NCBI RefSeq assembly: GCF_900455735.1
Contig: NZ_UAUI01000027.1
Location: 248,001 to 312,000, forward strand
Direction: 5' to 3'
From: Rhodococcus wratislaviensis
GTDB lineage: Bacteria; Actinomycetota; Actinomycetes; Mycobacteriales; Mycobacteriaceae
DNA: 64,000 bases
This document shows, piece after piece, positions 47,014 through 55,934 of this stretch. A program made the position numbers and the translations under genes. A model generated the notes under the pieces. That model made no database searches. It was not told the origin of the DNA and worked only from the letters and a program-made list of their open reading frames with translations. The stretch's first letter is position 1, and the number at the start of each line of letters is the position of its first letter.

Positions 47014-47234
47014 GCCACCGAGCCGCACAGTTGCGTGCACAACGGGCACAGATGCGAGCCGACCTGGACATGTTCCGGGAGCGGATCGACGAGCGCAGGG
47101 CCAGAGACGAGGAAGCCACGGCGAACCGGTCCGGCCGCGGCCGGACCGAGTCTGCAACGGCACCACCCGCGGCCGCGCAACCGAGAACACTCGACGACGA
47201 CGAGTTCTATCGGCCGCGCAGCTGGCTGGTGTGA
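47010..47234 (+). CDS. Small basic coiled-coil protein, third gene of the glmM-linked trio
   Basis: 74 residues, GTG start in a GTGA overlap with the large Ala/Pro-rich gene. About 3-35 is a strongly charged helix (RAAQLRAQRAQMRADLDMF), likely a coiled coil; the rest is disordered, ending DDDEFYRPRSWLV. No known family. The coupling suggests a chaperone or partner of the preceding protein. It reads in the same frame as a longer Arg-rich shadow ORF, which is rejected. Confidence 0.65.
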   Translation: MSHRAAQLRAQRAQMRADLDMFRERIDERRARDEEATANRSGRGRTESATAPPAAAQPRTLDDDEFYRPRSWLV

Positions 47235-47243
47235 CCCGAGACC

Positions 47244-48080
47244 TCAGATGTGCGGGAGCACACCCTCGAAGCCGGCGTCGGTGTGCTCCTCGTGCGGGTC
47301 GACGAGCGTGGTGTGGGGGAGTTCGGCGTCCGCCTTCGCGAACACCTCGTACTTCTTGTCCTCGGTGAGGTGATAGAGCAGGAAGCCGGTGAGCAACGCG
47401 CGCGTGATCTGCTGGGTCTTCCGCTCGGAACCGCCGATACCGAGTGCACCCAGCAGGCGGCGGCCTTCGGTGAGCCCGGACTCCTTGGCCCCGTTGACGG
47501 CGCGCAGAACGTGTTCTCCACCCCACGCCTCGGCCAGCGCCTTGGCGTTGCTGTTCATGGTGTCGATGTCGGCACCGGCGACGACGAGACCCGGCGCTGT
47601 GATCTTGGACGCATACTTCTCGGCCTTCGGTGCGGTCGGAGCCGGGAACAGGGCGGCGACCGCCGACACGTCCCGTTGCGCGGCGGCGAGCACCGCCACA
47701 CCCGCACCCATCCCGTGTCCTGCGAACGCGACGCGGTCGGGCTGCACGCTGATCTGGCCGGGACCGAGCCGCACGCCCACACAGATGTCGAGGGTGGCCC
47801 GCAGGTCGGTGGCGAGGCCCAGGTGGGAGGGCACGGGACCGCGTTCACTGTTGGGGGCGGCCACGACGATTCCCCACGAAGCCAGATGCTCGAGCGTCTT
47901 CCGGTAATGGTCGGCACCTGCCATCCAGCTGTGCGCGAACGCGACGGCCGGCAGGTTGAAGCCTGATTCGGGCGTGTATACGACGCCCGGCTGTCCGGCG
48001 AGGGCGAGGTCACCCCGCAGCACGCGGTGCGGTCCACGCTTGGACAGTTCACGGGCCAGGGTCTTCGGTTTCGGCGCCAC
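47244..48080 (-). CDS. Alpha/beta hydrolase-fold protein lacking the nucleophilic serine
   Basis: 278 residues from GTG at 48080, close to the 280 residues of the M. tuberculosis positional equivalent Rv3438 (from memory). It resembles dienelactone hydrolase/chlorophyllase-type lipases: FAHSWMAGADHYRKTLEHLASWG and VVAAPNSE. The nucleophile elbow reads G121-H-G-M-G125, so the Ser of GxSxG is replaced by Gly123. It may be non-catalytic, for example a binding or scaffold protein. No ribosome binding site; TAACGT lies seven bases upstream. Divergent from glmS. Confidence 0.8.
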   Translation of the reverse strand: MAPKPKTLARELSKRGPHRVLRGDLALAGQPGVVYTPESGFNLPAVAFAHSWMAGADHYRKTLEHLASWGIVVAAPNSERGPVPSHLGLATDLRATLDICVGVRLGPGQISVQPDRVAFAGHGMGAGVAVLAAAQRDVSAVAALFPAPTAPKAEKYASKITAPGLVVAGADIDTMNSNAKALAEAWGGEHVLRAVNGAKESGLTEGRRLLGALGIGGSERKTQQITRALLTGFLLYHLTEDKKYEVFAKADAELPHTTLVDPHEEHTDAGFEGVLPHI

Positions 48081-48177
48081 GGGGAGAACGTTATCCGATT
48101 CGCGGCCCGGCGAGAGAGCCGATGCGGCCCACACTCCGACTTCGCCGCGTCGCCCGGTCCAAGTACCCTGATGAACC
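48081..48177. promoter_or_regulatory. Divergent leaderless promoters of glmS and the hydrolase-like gene
   Basis: For glmS, TACCCT (48164-48169) lies eight bases before the ATG. For the minus-strand gene, TAACGT (48093-48088) lies seven bases before the GTG. Neither start has a Shine-Dalgarno sequence. The -35 regions are weak. Confidence 0.55.
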
Positions 48178-50040
48178 ATGTGCGGAATCGTGGGATACGT
48201 CGGCCACCGGCAGGCTCTGACTGTTGTGGTGGAGGCCTTGCGGCGAATGGAATACCGCGGATACGACTCTGCCGGTATCGCCGTGCTCGACGGACACGGC
48301 GGCATGGCGGTCGAGCGGAAGGCGGGTCGTCTCGCGAATCTCGAGGCCGAACTCGACGAGATCGGGGCCGAGCACTTCACCGGGAGCACCGGGATCGGTC
48401 ACACGCGGTGGGCCACGCACGGCAGGCCGACCGACCGCAACGCGCACCCGCACCGTGATGCGGGCAACACGGTTGCCGTCGTGCACAACGGCATCATCGA
48501 GAACTTCGCCCCGCTGCGGGCCGAACTCGAGCACGACGGAGTCGACTTCTCCAGCGACACCGACACCGAGGTGGCGGTGCACCTTGTCGCCCGGGCCTAC
48601 GCCTCGGGTGAGACGGCCGGTGACTTCGTCGCGAGCGCGCTGAGCGTGCTGCGCAGGCTGGAGGGCGCGTTCACGCTCGTCTTCACCCACTCGGATCACC
48701 CGGACACCATCGTCGCGGCGCGTCGCTCGACGCCTCTCGTCATCGGTGTCGGCGAGGGAGAGACGTTCCTCGGGTCCGATGTCGCGGCGTTCATCGAGCA
48801 CACCCGTGACGCGGTCGAGCTGGGGCAGGACCAGGTCGTGGTGATCACCGCGGACGGGTACTCGATTCTGAACTTCGACGGATCCGAGGCGCAGGGCCGC
48901 CCGTTCCGCATCGACTGGGACCTCGCCGCCGCCGAGAAGGGCGGCCACGACTACTTCATGCTCAAGGAGATCGAAGAGCAGCCGGCCGCAGTCGCAGACA
49001 CCCTGCTCGGTCACTTCCAGGACGGGAAGATCGTCCTCGACGAGCAGCGCTTGTCGGATCAGGAGCTGCGCGACGTCGACAAGGTCTTCGTCGTCGCCTG
49101 CGGCAGTGCCTACCACTCGGGGCTGCTCGCGAAGTACGCCATCGAGCACTGGACCCGGCTGCCCGTCGAGGTCGAGCTCGCCAGCGAATTCCGCTACCGC
49201 GACCCGGTCCTGGACCGGTCGACGCTGGTCGTGGCCATCTCGCAGTCCGGTGAGACGGCCGACACCCTGGAGGCCGTGCGCCACGCCAAGGACCAGAAGG
49301 CTCGGGTGCTGGCAGTGTGCAACACGAACGGCGCCCAGATTCCGCGCGAGGCCGACGCCGTCCTCTACACCCGGGCGGGTCCGGAGATCGGTGTCGCGTC
49401 GACCAAGGCGTTCCTCGCGCAGGTCACGGCGAACTACCTGGTCGGCCTGGCGCTCGCCCAGGCCCGCGGCACCAAGTACCCGGACGAGGTCGCTCGCGAA
49501 TACGCCGATCTCGAGGCCATGCCCGACCTGGTGAGCCGGGTACTCGACACGGTCGAGCCGGTGCGGGCGCTGGCGCGGGAGCTGGCGTCCTCGTCGACGG
49601 TGCTGTTCCTGGGCCGCCATGTCGGTTACCCCGTGGCGCTCGAGGGTGCACTCAAGCTCAAGGAGCTGGCGTACATGCACGCCGAGGGCTTCGCGGCTGG
49701 TGAGCTCAAGCACGGTCCGATCGCGTTGATCGAGGACGGGCTGCCGGTGATCATCGTGATGCCGTCCCCGAAGGGGCGTGCGGTGCTGCACTCGAAGCTG
49801 CTGAGCAACATCCGGGAGATCCAGGCCCGCGGTGCGCGGACCGTCGTGATCGCGGAGGAGGGCGACGAGGCCGTGCGCCCGTTCGCCGACCACCTGATCG
49901 AGATCCCGGCAGCGCCGACGCTGCTGCAGCCGCTGCTGTCGACGGTGCCGTTGCAGGTGTTCGCTGCGGAGGTCGCGCAGACACGGGGCTACGACGTCGA
50001 CAAGCCGCGTAACCTCGCGAAGTCCGTCACCGTCGAATAG
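48178..50040 (+). CDS. glmS: Glutamine-fructose-6-phosphate aminotransferase
   Basis: 620 residues. It makes glucosamine-6-phosphate from fructose-6-phosphate and glutamine, the first step to UDP-GlcNAc. The N-terminal glutaminase has nucleophile Cys2 (MCGIVGYVG) with RWATHG and HNGIIEN. Two SIS domains follow (ACGSAYHSG; SQSGETADT; LGRHVGYPVALEGALKLKELAYMHAEG in part). The C-terminus DKPRNLAKSVTVE is conserved. There is no glmS ribozyme upstream; the start looks leaderless. Confidence 0.98.
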   Translation: MCGIVGYVGHRQALTVVVEALRRMEYRGYDSAGIAVLDGHGGMAVERKAGRLANLEAELDEIGAEHFTGSTGIGHTRWATHGRPTDRNAHPHRDAGNTVAVVHNGIIENFAPLRAELEHDGVDFSSDTDTEVAVHLVARAYASGETAGDFVASALSVLRRLEGAFTLVFTHSDHPDTIVAARRSTPLVIGVGEGETFLGSDVAAFIEHTRDAVELGQDQVVVITADGYSILNFDGSEAQGRPFRIDWDLAAAEKGGHDYFMLKEIEEQPAAVADTLLGHFQDGKIVLDEQRLSDQELRDVDKVFVVACGSAYHSGLLAKYAIEHWTRLPVEVELASEFRYRDPVLDRSTLVVAISQSGETADTLEAVRHAKDQKARVLAVCNTNGAQIPREADAVLYTRAGPEIGVASTKAFLAQVTANYLVGLALAQARGTKYPDEVAREYADLEAMPDLVSRVLDTVEPVRALARELASSSTVLFLGRHVGYPVALEGALKLKELAYMHAEGFAAGELKHGPIALIEDGLPVIIVMPSPKGRAVLHSKLLSNIREIQARGARTVVIAEEGDEAVRPFADHLIEIPAAPTLLQPLLSTVPLQVFAAEVAQTRGYDVDKPRNLAKSVTVE

Positions 50041-50048
50041 CAGCGACC

Positions 50049-50077
50049 GTGGGGGCGTGGCAGGGCCGCGCCCCTAC
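50049..50077. terminator. Hairpin between glmS and the convergent cupredoxin gene
   Basis: GTGGGGGCG (50049-50057) pairs with CGCCCCTAC (50069-50077) with one G-U pair. It overlaps the last codons of the minus-strand gene and can work in both directions. Confidence 0.45.
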
Positions 50078-50448
50078 GGAGTGACGACGACGGTGCCGGT
50101 CATCTCGGGGTGCAGCGAACACGTGTAGTCGTAGGTCCCCGGTTCGGTGAACGTGTACGTGAACGTGCCGGTCTGCATCAACCGGCTCCGCAGCACACTC
50201 TTCGCGGCGCCGACACCCACCACGTCGTGGGTGACACCCTTGTCGTCGAAATTCCAGGTGACGGTGTCTCCCGCCTTGACGGTGAGCGTCGCGGGCGCGT
50301 ACGCCATGTTCGCGACCTGCACGACAGGTCCGGTCGGGGCCTCGGGCGCCGCGGTGTCCGGCGAACCGCACCCGGACACGACGCCCGCCATCGAAATGCT
50401 TGCGGCGAGAGCCACTCCGGCGATCCACGAGCTTCCACGTCCACGCAT
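50074..50448 (-). CDS. Cupredoxin-domain lipoprotein
   Basis: 124 residues from ATG at 50448. Lipoprotein signal with lipobox Cys27 (VVSGC). The C-terminal plastocyanin-like domain has a full type-1 copper site: His74 (THDVV), Cys110, His113 and Met116 (CSLHPEM). A small exported blue-copper electron carrier or copper-binding protein; the partner is unknown. No Shine-Dalgarno; TACGCT lies seven bases before the ATG, so it is probably leaderless. Divergent from nnr with 52 bases between. Confidence 0.88.
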   Translation of the reverse strand: MRGRGSSWIAGVALAASISMAGVVSGCGSPDTAAPEAPTGPVVQVANMAYAPATLTVKAGDTVTWNFDDKGVTHDVVGVGAAKSVLRSRLMQTGTFTYTFTEPGTYDYTCSLHPEMTGTVVVTP

Positions 50449-50455
50449 GACGTCG

Positions 50456-50461
50456 AGCGTA
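50456..50461 (-). promoter_or_regulatory. -10 box of the leaderless cupredoxin gene
   Basis: TACGCT on the minus strand, seven bases before the ATG at 50448. It matches the TANNNT consensus and the spacing seen at other leaderless starts in the window. Confidence 0.45.
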
Positions 50462-50500
50462 GTCTGACCCGGTACCGACCCTTCTCGCCGAGGAGTTCCC

Positions 50501-51982
50501 ATGCGGGGCTACTACACCGCTGACGAGGTTCGAGCCGCAGAGGCGCCGTTGCTGGCGTCTCTTCCCGACGGCGCACTGATGAAACGCGCCGCGCATGGGC
50601 TCGCCACGGTGATGGCGGCGGAACTGCGAGCGCGGACCGGGGGCGTCGCCGGTCGCACGATCACGGTGCTGATGGGGTCCGGGGACAACGGCGGCGACGC
50701 GCTGTGGGCGGCGTCGATGCTGCGCAGGCGCGGTGTCGCGACCACCGCGGTCCTGCTCAAACCGGAGAAGGCGCACGAGGCCGGGCTGGCCGCGTTCACC
50801 GCGGCCGGTGGCCGGGTGGCAGTCCCGTCCGACGATCTGGGGCTGCCCGATCTGGTGATCGACGGGATCGTGGGAATCTCCGGCAGGGGGTCGCTGCGAC
50901 CCGACGCTGCGGACCTGGTCGACCGGATCGAGGCACCGATCGTGTCGGCGGACCTGCCGAGCGGTGTGGACCCGGACACGGGGGCAGTCGACGGGCCCGC
51001 CGTGCGCGCCGCCGTCACCGTCGCATTCGGTGCCCTCAAACCGGTTCATGCGCTCGGCGCGGCGCACTGCGGCCGAGTCGAGCTCGTGGACATCGGACTG
51101 TTGCTCGGCGAAGCCGGGATCACCGCCCTCGACGCCGCCGACGTGGGTGCCGCGTGGCCGGTGCCGGGGGCGGACGACGACAAGTACTCGCAGGGTGTGG
51201 TGGGCGTGGTCGCAGGCAGCGACGGCTACCCGGGCGCCGGTGTGTTGTGTACGGGCGCCGCGGTCACGGCCACGTCGGGGCTCGTCCGCTACGCCGGGCC
51301 GTGCACGAACGAGGTGCTCGCGCACTCGCCGGAGGTGATCGCGACCGCCGATCTCGCGAAGGCGGGACGCGTCCAGTCGTGGGTGGTCGGGCCGGGTATG
51401 GGAACCGACGACGCCGCCCGACGCACCCTGCGGAGGCTGCTCGACTCCGACGTGCCCGTCTTGGTCGACGCGGACGGTCTGACCCTGCTCGCCGAGGACC
51501 CGGACCTGGTGCGGTCGCGGACCGCAGCGACACTGCTGACCCCGCACGCCGGGGAGTTCGCCCGGCTGACCGGGAAGGATCCGGGTCCGGACCGGGTGGC
51601 GTCGGCACGTTCTCTCGCTGCCGACTGGAACGTGCACCTGCTGCTCAAGGGGCGGGCCACGGTGATCGCGGAACCCGGGGGCCGGATCTTCGTCAACGAG
51701 GCGGGCGGGTCGTGGTCCGCCACCGCGGGGGCGGGGGACGTGCTCGCCGGGATCGTCGGCTCGCTCATGGCCGCGGGTATCGCTCCGGCCCGGGCCGCAG
51801 CGGTGGGGGCGCGAGCTCACTCGCTGGCCGCGAACCTGGCGGCCCGAGGCGGTGGCGCGGACCTCTCCGCAGGCCGCGGTACAGCACCGATCTCCGCCGG
51901 GACGCTGCTCGCGCACCTCAGGGAGTCGATCAGAGTTCTCCGTGCGGGGGTGTCCCCCGAAGAAATGCCGGCCTCATCGTGA
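50501..51982 (+). CDS. nnr: Bifunctional NAD(P)H-hydrate epimerase / ADP-dependent dehydratase
   Basis: 493 residues. It repairs damaged NAD(P)H. The N-terminal YjeF_N epimerase domain (about 1-210) has the [13 protein letters not shown] loop and [11 protein letters not shown]. The C-terminal ribokinase-like dehydratase (about 220-480) has [22 protein letters not shown] and the catalytic [13 protein letters not shown] at 50501 with GAGGAG upstream. It couples to alr, as in mycobacteria. A minus-strand ORF also begins over this start and is a shadow. Confidence 0.94.
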   Translation: MRGYYTADEVRAAEAPLLASLPDGALMKRAAHGLATVMAAELRARTGGVAGRTITVLMGSGDNGGDALWAASMLRRRGVATTAVLLKPEKAHEAGLAAFTAAGGRVAVPSDDLGLPDLVIDGIVGISGRGSLRPDAADLVDRIEAPIVSADLPSGVDPDTGAVDGPAVRAAVTVAFGALKPVHALGAAHCGRVELVDIGLLLGEAGITALDAADVGAAWPVPGADDDKYSQGVVGVVAGSDGYPGAGVLCTGAAVTATSGLVRYAGPCTNEVLAHSPEVIATADLAKAGRVQSWVVGPGMGTDDAARRTLRRLLDSDVPVLVDADGLTLLAEDPDLVRSRTAATLLTPHAGEFARLTGKDPGPDRVASARSLAADWNVHLLLKGRATVIAEPGGRIFVNEAGGSWSATAGAGDVLAGIVGSLMAAGIAPARAAAVGARAHSLAANLAARGGGADLSAGRGTAPISAGTLLAHLRESIRVLRAGVSPEEMPASS

Positions 51983-51999
51983 ATGGCAGGATCGAACAC

Positions 52000-53205
52000 A
52001 TGACGCTTGCTGAAGCAGTACCGGCCGACGACCACGGACACAGCGAACCCGCAGCGCCCGCACAGGCGGCGCCGGCACCGCAGGCCGAGGCCGTGGTCGA
52101 TCTGGATGCGATTGCGCACAACGTCCGTATCCTGCGCGACAGCGCCCGGGACGCGGCGATGATGGCCGTCGTGAAGGCGGACGGCTACAACCACGGCGCG
52201 GTACCCGTGGCACGCGCAGCGCTGGCCGCCGGAGCATCGGAACTGGGCGTGACGACAGTGTCCGAGGCACTCACTCTGCGCCGCGCCGGCATCGACGCAC
52301 CCGTCCTCGCGTGGCTGCACACCGTCGACGCCGATTTCGCCCCCGCGATCGCGGCCGGGGTCGAACTCGGCGTCTCCTCGCCCCGCCACCTCGCCGCGGT
52401 GGTCGCTGCGGCCCGGAGCGTCGGCACCACGGCGATTGTGACGATCAAGGTCGACACCGGACTGAATCGCAACGGGGTGGCACCCGACGAGCTGGCGCAG
52501 GTCCTCGTCGATCTGGCGCGCGCACAGGCCGAGGGATCGGTGCGGCTGCGCGGCATCTTCTCGCATCTGGCCCACGCCGACGAGCCGCACCACGCCTGGA
52601 TCGATTCCCAGCGCGATCGCCTGGTCGGCGCGATCGCAGATGCCAAGCGTCAGGGGCTGGTCCCCGAAGTGGTGCACCTGTCCAATTCCGCGGCCACCCT
52701 GACCCGTCCCGACCTGCGGTTTGACATGGTTCGCCCGGGAATCGCGATATATGGGTTGTCGCCCGTTCCCGAACTCGGTCAGTTCGGGTTGCGCCCGGCG
52801 ATGACACTGCGATCGAGGGTGGCTCTGGTGAAGAAGGTAGCGGCAGGTGAAGGCGTGTCCTACGGGCACCAGTGGGTGGCCCCACGGGATACGACGGTGG
52901 CGCTGCTGCCGTTCGGGTACGCCGACGGGCTGCCGCGCTCGCTCAGCGGCCGTTTCGAGGTCCAGCTGGGTTCGGAGCGACGTCCGGGGATCGGACGCGT
53001 CTGCATGGACCAGGTGGTCGTCGATCTCGGACCGGACGGCGGCGGAGTCCGGGAGGGGGACACCGCGGTGTTCTTCGGCAACGGCGACCTCGGCGAGCCC
53101 AACGCGCAGGCGTGGGCCGACGAACTGGACACCATCCATTACGAGGTGGTGACCGGGGTACGCGGACGCACGGTGCGCAGTTACGTCGGCGGGACGGGCA
53201 CCTAG
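52000..53205 (+). CDS. alr: Alanine racemase
   Basis: 401 residues from ATG at 52000, which has a GGCAGGA nearby. GTG at 51979 (GTGA overlap with nnr) would add seven residues. It makes D-Ala for peptidoglycan. PLP Lys59 ([10 protein letters not shown]) and catalytic Tyr288 (GVSYGH) are present, with the RPGIAIYGL and CMDQVVVD motifs. The first 30 residues are an Ala/Pro-rich leader without homology. The target of D-cycloserine. Confidence 0.95.
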   Translation: MTLAEAVPADDHGHSEPAAPAQAAPAPQAEAVVDLDAIAHNVRILRDSARDAAMMAVVKADGYNHGAVPVARAALAAGASELGVTTVSEALTLRRAGIDAPVLAWLHTVDADFAPAIAAGVELGVSSPRHLAAVVAAARSVGTTAIVTIKVDTGLNRNGVAPDELAQVLVDLARAQAEGSVRLRGIFSHLAHADEPHHAWIDSQRDRLVGAIADAKRQGLVPEVVHLSNSAATLTRPDLRFDMVRPGIAIYGLSPVPELGQFGLRPAMTLRSRVALVKKVAAGEGVSYGHQWVAPRDTTVALLPFGYADGLPRSLSGRFEVQLGSERRPGIGRVCMDQVVVDLGPDGGGVREGDTAVFFGNGDLGEPNAQAWADELDTIHYEVVTGVRGRTVRSYVGGTGT

Positions 53206-54270
53206 ATGGGGTTGTCGAAGCGGTTGGGGCTCGTCGGCGGCGTGCTGAGCGCACTGGCGCTCGGTTCGGTTGCCGGTGTCAACGCGCTGCGCAGCGCGGC
53301 CCGGCCGGGCCGCGAGATCTACGGCGACGAGGACTTCACGCTGATGTCGCGGGACCGGCGCAGCGTCGTGGTCACCGAGGACGGCGTCGCGCTCGCGGTC
53401 CGCGAGGTCGGCCCGGAGGATGCGCCGGTGACGGCGGTGTTCGTGCACGGCTACTGCCTGGACATGACGTCGTGGCATTTCCAGCGTCGCCAGCTCGCCG
53501 AGCGGTGGGGCGACGACGTGCGGATGGTGTTCTACGACCAACGCGGGCACGGCGATTCGGGCGTGCCGTCCACGGCGAGCTGTACCATCGCTCAGCTGGG
53601 CGCCGATCTCGCGACCGTGATCGAGGCGAAGGCCCCCACCGGACCGGTTGTGCTCGTGGGGCATTCGATGGGCGGGATGACGGTGCTGGCCTTTTCCGGC
53701 CGGCGTCCCGAACTGGTGGCGTCGCGGGTGGTCGGTGTGGGCCTGGTGGCCACGGCCGCTGCGGGTCTCAGCGAGACCGGATTGACGCGGAACCTGCAGA
53801 ACCCGGTCATCGACGGCTTCCGGCTGGCCGTCCGGACCTCGCCCGAACTCGTCCAGCACGCGCGCGGCGCGGCCCGCGTGCTGATCACCCCGATTCTGCG
53901 GGCGGCGTCGTACGGCACGGACGTGAGTCCGCGGCTGCACAAGTTCTCCGACTCCATGCTGGACCGGACGTCGGTGGTCACCATCGTCAACTTTCTGCGC
54001 ACACTCGAACTGCACGACGAGTCCGCGTCACTCGCGGCGATCGAGCACACCCCGTCCGTCGTGGTGTGCGGCGACAGCGACATGATCATCCCGTTCGGCA
54101 GCTCCCGGAAACTGGCAGCGGACCTTCCGGAGTCCGAACTGGTGCGGGTGCGTGGCGCCGGCCATCTGGTGCAGCTCGAGTTCCCGACCGTCGTGTCGGA
54201 CGCCGTCGACCGGGTGCTGCATCGTGGCCTGGCCACGTACGAGTCGCGTGAGCAGTCCGATGTCGGCTGA
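53206..54270 (+). CDS. Alpha/beta hydrolase
   Basis: 354 residues, starting on the base after the alr stop. N-terminal hydrophobic segment (about 7-28) may be a membrane anchor or signal. Core features: VFVHGYCLDMTSWHFQ, DQRGHGDSG, and the nucleophile elbow GHSMGG with Ser154; His in GAGHLVQLE near 325. The acid residue is probably in CGDSDMIIP. A hydrolase of this type usually lies between alr and tsaE in related actinobacteria (my recollection). Substrate unknown, perhaps a lipid ester. Confidence 0.88.
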   Translation: MGLSKRLGLVGGVLSALALGSVAGVNALRSAARPGREIYGDEDFTLMSRDRRSVVVTEDGVALAVREVGPEDAPVTAVFVHGYCLDMTSWHFQRRQLAERWGDDVRMVFYDQRGHGDSGVPSTASCTIAQLGADLATVIEAKAPTGPVVLVGHSMGGMTVLAFSGRRPELVASRVVGVGLVATAAAGLSETGLTRNLQNPVIDGFRLAVRTSPELVQHARGAARVLITPILRAASYGTDVSPRLHKFSDSMLDRTSVVTIVNFLRTLELHDESASLAAIEHTPSVVVCGDSDMIIPFGSSRKLAADLPESELVRVRGAGHLVQLEFPTVVSDAVDRVLHRGLATYESREQSDVG

Positions 54271-54748
54271 GGAGGGAGTGTTGCCCGTGAGCGGGACCGT
54301 GGTGTTACCGACGGCGGAGGACACCGAGCAGTTCGGGCGGGACCTCGCCCGGGGACTCGTCGCCGGTGATCTCGTAGTTCTCGACGGACCCCTCGGTGCG
54401 GGGAAGACCGCACTGACGAAGGGGATCGGAGCCGGGCTCGGCGTGCAGGGGCGAGTGACTTCGCCCACATTCGTGATCGCGCGGGAGCACCGGGCGGGCA
54501 CGCGCCCCGACGGGGGCGCACCGGTCGGAATGGTGCACGTGGACGCGTACCGACTGGGCGGAAGCGGCCCGCACGCACTGGACGAACTCGACGCGCTCGA
54601 CCTCGACACCGACCTGGCCGCAGCGGTTGTCGTCGTCGAATGGGGCGAGGGCATCGCCGAGCAGCTGGTTGATCGTCACCTGCGGGTACGCCTGCGCCGC
54701 GAACCGGAGACGGACGTCCGCACCGCCCACTGGGAGTGGATTTCCTGA
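54260..54748 (+). CDS. tsaE: tRNA t6A biosynthesis ATPase TsaE
   Basis: 162 residues from ATG at 54260, overlapping the preceding gene. AGGAGGG at 54269-54275 suggests instead a start at TTG 54281 or GTG 54287, which would drop seven to nine residues. P-loop GPLGAGKT (43-50), TSPTFVIAREH, and VEWGEG. It acts with TsaB and TsaD, both downstream, to add threonylcarbamoyl to A37 of ANN-decoding tRNAs. Confidence 0.92.
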   Translation: MSAEEGVLPVSGTVVLPTAEDTEQFGRDLARGLVAGDLVVLDGPLGAGKTALTKGIGAGLGVQGRVTSPTFVIAREHRAGTRPDGGAPVGMVHVDAYRLGGSGPHALDELDALDLDTDLAAAVVVVEWGEGIAEQLVDRHLRVRLRREPETDVRTAHWEWIS

Positions 54749-54784
54749 CGGGGTCGGGTGTCGGGAGCGGTTCTGACGTGCGAG

Positions 54785-54790
54785 TACCCT
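54785..54790 (+). promoter_or_regulatory. -10 box for a leaderless tsaB transcript
   Basis: TACCCT eight bases before the tsaB GTG at 54799, the same box and spacing as at glmS. tsaB has no Shine-Dalgarno. The -35 region is weak. Confidence 0.45.
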
Positions 54791-54798
54791 CAGTTACC

Positions 54799-55458
54799 GT
54801 GCTTGTTCTCGCCATCGACACGTCCACGCCTGCCGTGACCGCCGGAGTCGTCCGGGTTTCGGCCGATTCCGCATCGGTGGAGGCGGTGGACACCCTCGCG
54901 GTGCGCGTGACGGTCAACCCGCGCGCCCACGCGGAAGTGCTCACCCCGCACATCCTCGAGTGCCTCACCGAGTCGGGTCACGTCGCCGCCGACCTCGACG
55001 CGGTGGTGGTCGGCGCCGGACCCGGGCCGTTCACCGGACTGCGCGTGGGGATGGCCACCGCCGCCGCGTTCGCCGACGCCCTCGGTATTCCGGCCCACGG
55101 CGTGTGCAGCCTCGACGCCATCGCCGCGCAGGTGGACGGTGACCGGAATCTGCTGGTCGTCACGGATGCACGCCGGCGTGAGGTGTACTGGGCGCGCTAC
55201 TCGGCTGGGGTGCGGGTCGAAGGTCCCGCGGTGGTGAAGCCGCGCGAACTCGAGCCGATGCCGTCCGAGGTGGTGGCGGGATCGCCGTCCCACGTCGACT
55301 TCTTCGATCTGCCGGTCGAGCCCGTGGAAACACCGTCGCCCGCAGGGCTGGTCGCGGTGGCCGCGGACGCCCTGTTCAGTGGTGCCGCCCCGGCGGCGCT
55401 CGTGCCGCTCTATCTACGGCGCCCGGACGCGGTCGAACTGGCGGACCGGAAGAAATGA
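54799..55458 (+). CDS. tsaB: tRNA t6A biosynthesis protein TsaB
   Basis: 219 residues from GTG at 54799 (MLVLAIDTSTPAVTAGVV). ASKHA-fold with VVVGAGPGPFTGLRVGMATA. It partners with TsaD and TsaE. The frame is open back to 54736 but the ASKHA start motif fixes the start. ATGA overlap with rimI. Confidence 0.93.
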   Translation: MLVLAIDTSTPAVTAGVVRVSADSASVEAVDTLAVRVTVNPRAHAEVLTPHILECLTESGHVAADLDAVVVGAGPGPFTGLRVGMATAAAFADALGIPAHGVCSLDAIAAQVDGDRNLLVVTDARRREVYWARYSAGVRVEGPAVVKPRELEPMPSEVVAGSPSHVDFFDLPVEPVETPSPAGLVAVAADALFSGAAPAALVPLYLRRPDAVELADRKK

Positions 55459-55934
55459 CATTCCGCATCGAACCGATGGCGGTCGCCGACGCCGAACGGT
55501 GCGCGGAGCTCGAGACACTCCTGTTCGCCGGTGACGGACCCTGGAGCGCAGGCGCATTCAGGGCGGAACTCGCCGCCCCGCACGTGCACTACACCGTGGC
55601 GCGGGACGACACCGGCCACGTCGTCGGGTACGCCGGAATCGCCCTGCTGGGCAACGGCTCACATCCCGAATCCGAGATACACACGATCGGAACGGATCCG
55701 GCGTGTCAGCGCCGGGGGATCGGCGGAGCCCTCCTCGACGAGCTCCTCCGCGTGGCCGACACCCGGGGTGGCCCGGTGTTTCTCGAAGTGCGAACCGACA
55801 ACGACGCGGCGATCGCCCTCTACCGACGTGAAGGATTCGAGATCGTGGGAACACGTAAGAAGTACTACCAACCGAGCGGTGCGGACGCCTTCACGATGCG
55901 TCGCCCCGGATCGGGTGAGGAGCCGGTGCAATGA
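55455..55934 (+). CDS. rimI: Ribosomal protein alanine N-acetyltransferase RimI
   Basis: 159 residues, GNAT fold. The acetyl-CoA loop is [14 protein letters not shown] (about 83-96), with [27 protein letters not shown] at the end. Family role: acetylates the N-terminus of S18 and sometimes other proteins. Overlaps on both sides by ATGA, so it is embedded in the t6A gene cluster. Confidence 0.92.
   Translation: MTFRIEPMAVADAERCAELETLLFAGDGPWSAGAFRAELAAPHVHYTVARDDTGHVVGYAGIALLGNGSHPESEIHTIGTDPACQRRGIGGALLDELLRVADTRGGPVFLEVRTDNDAAIALYRREGFEIVGTRKKYYQPSGADAFTMRRPGSGEEPVQ

Noticed and set aside
48081-48177. glmS ribozyme or riboswitch upstream of glmS
   Set aside because: The gap is 97 bases, shared with a divergent gene, and the -10 box lies eight bases before the ATG, leaving no room for a leader RNA.
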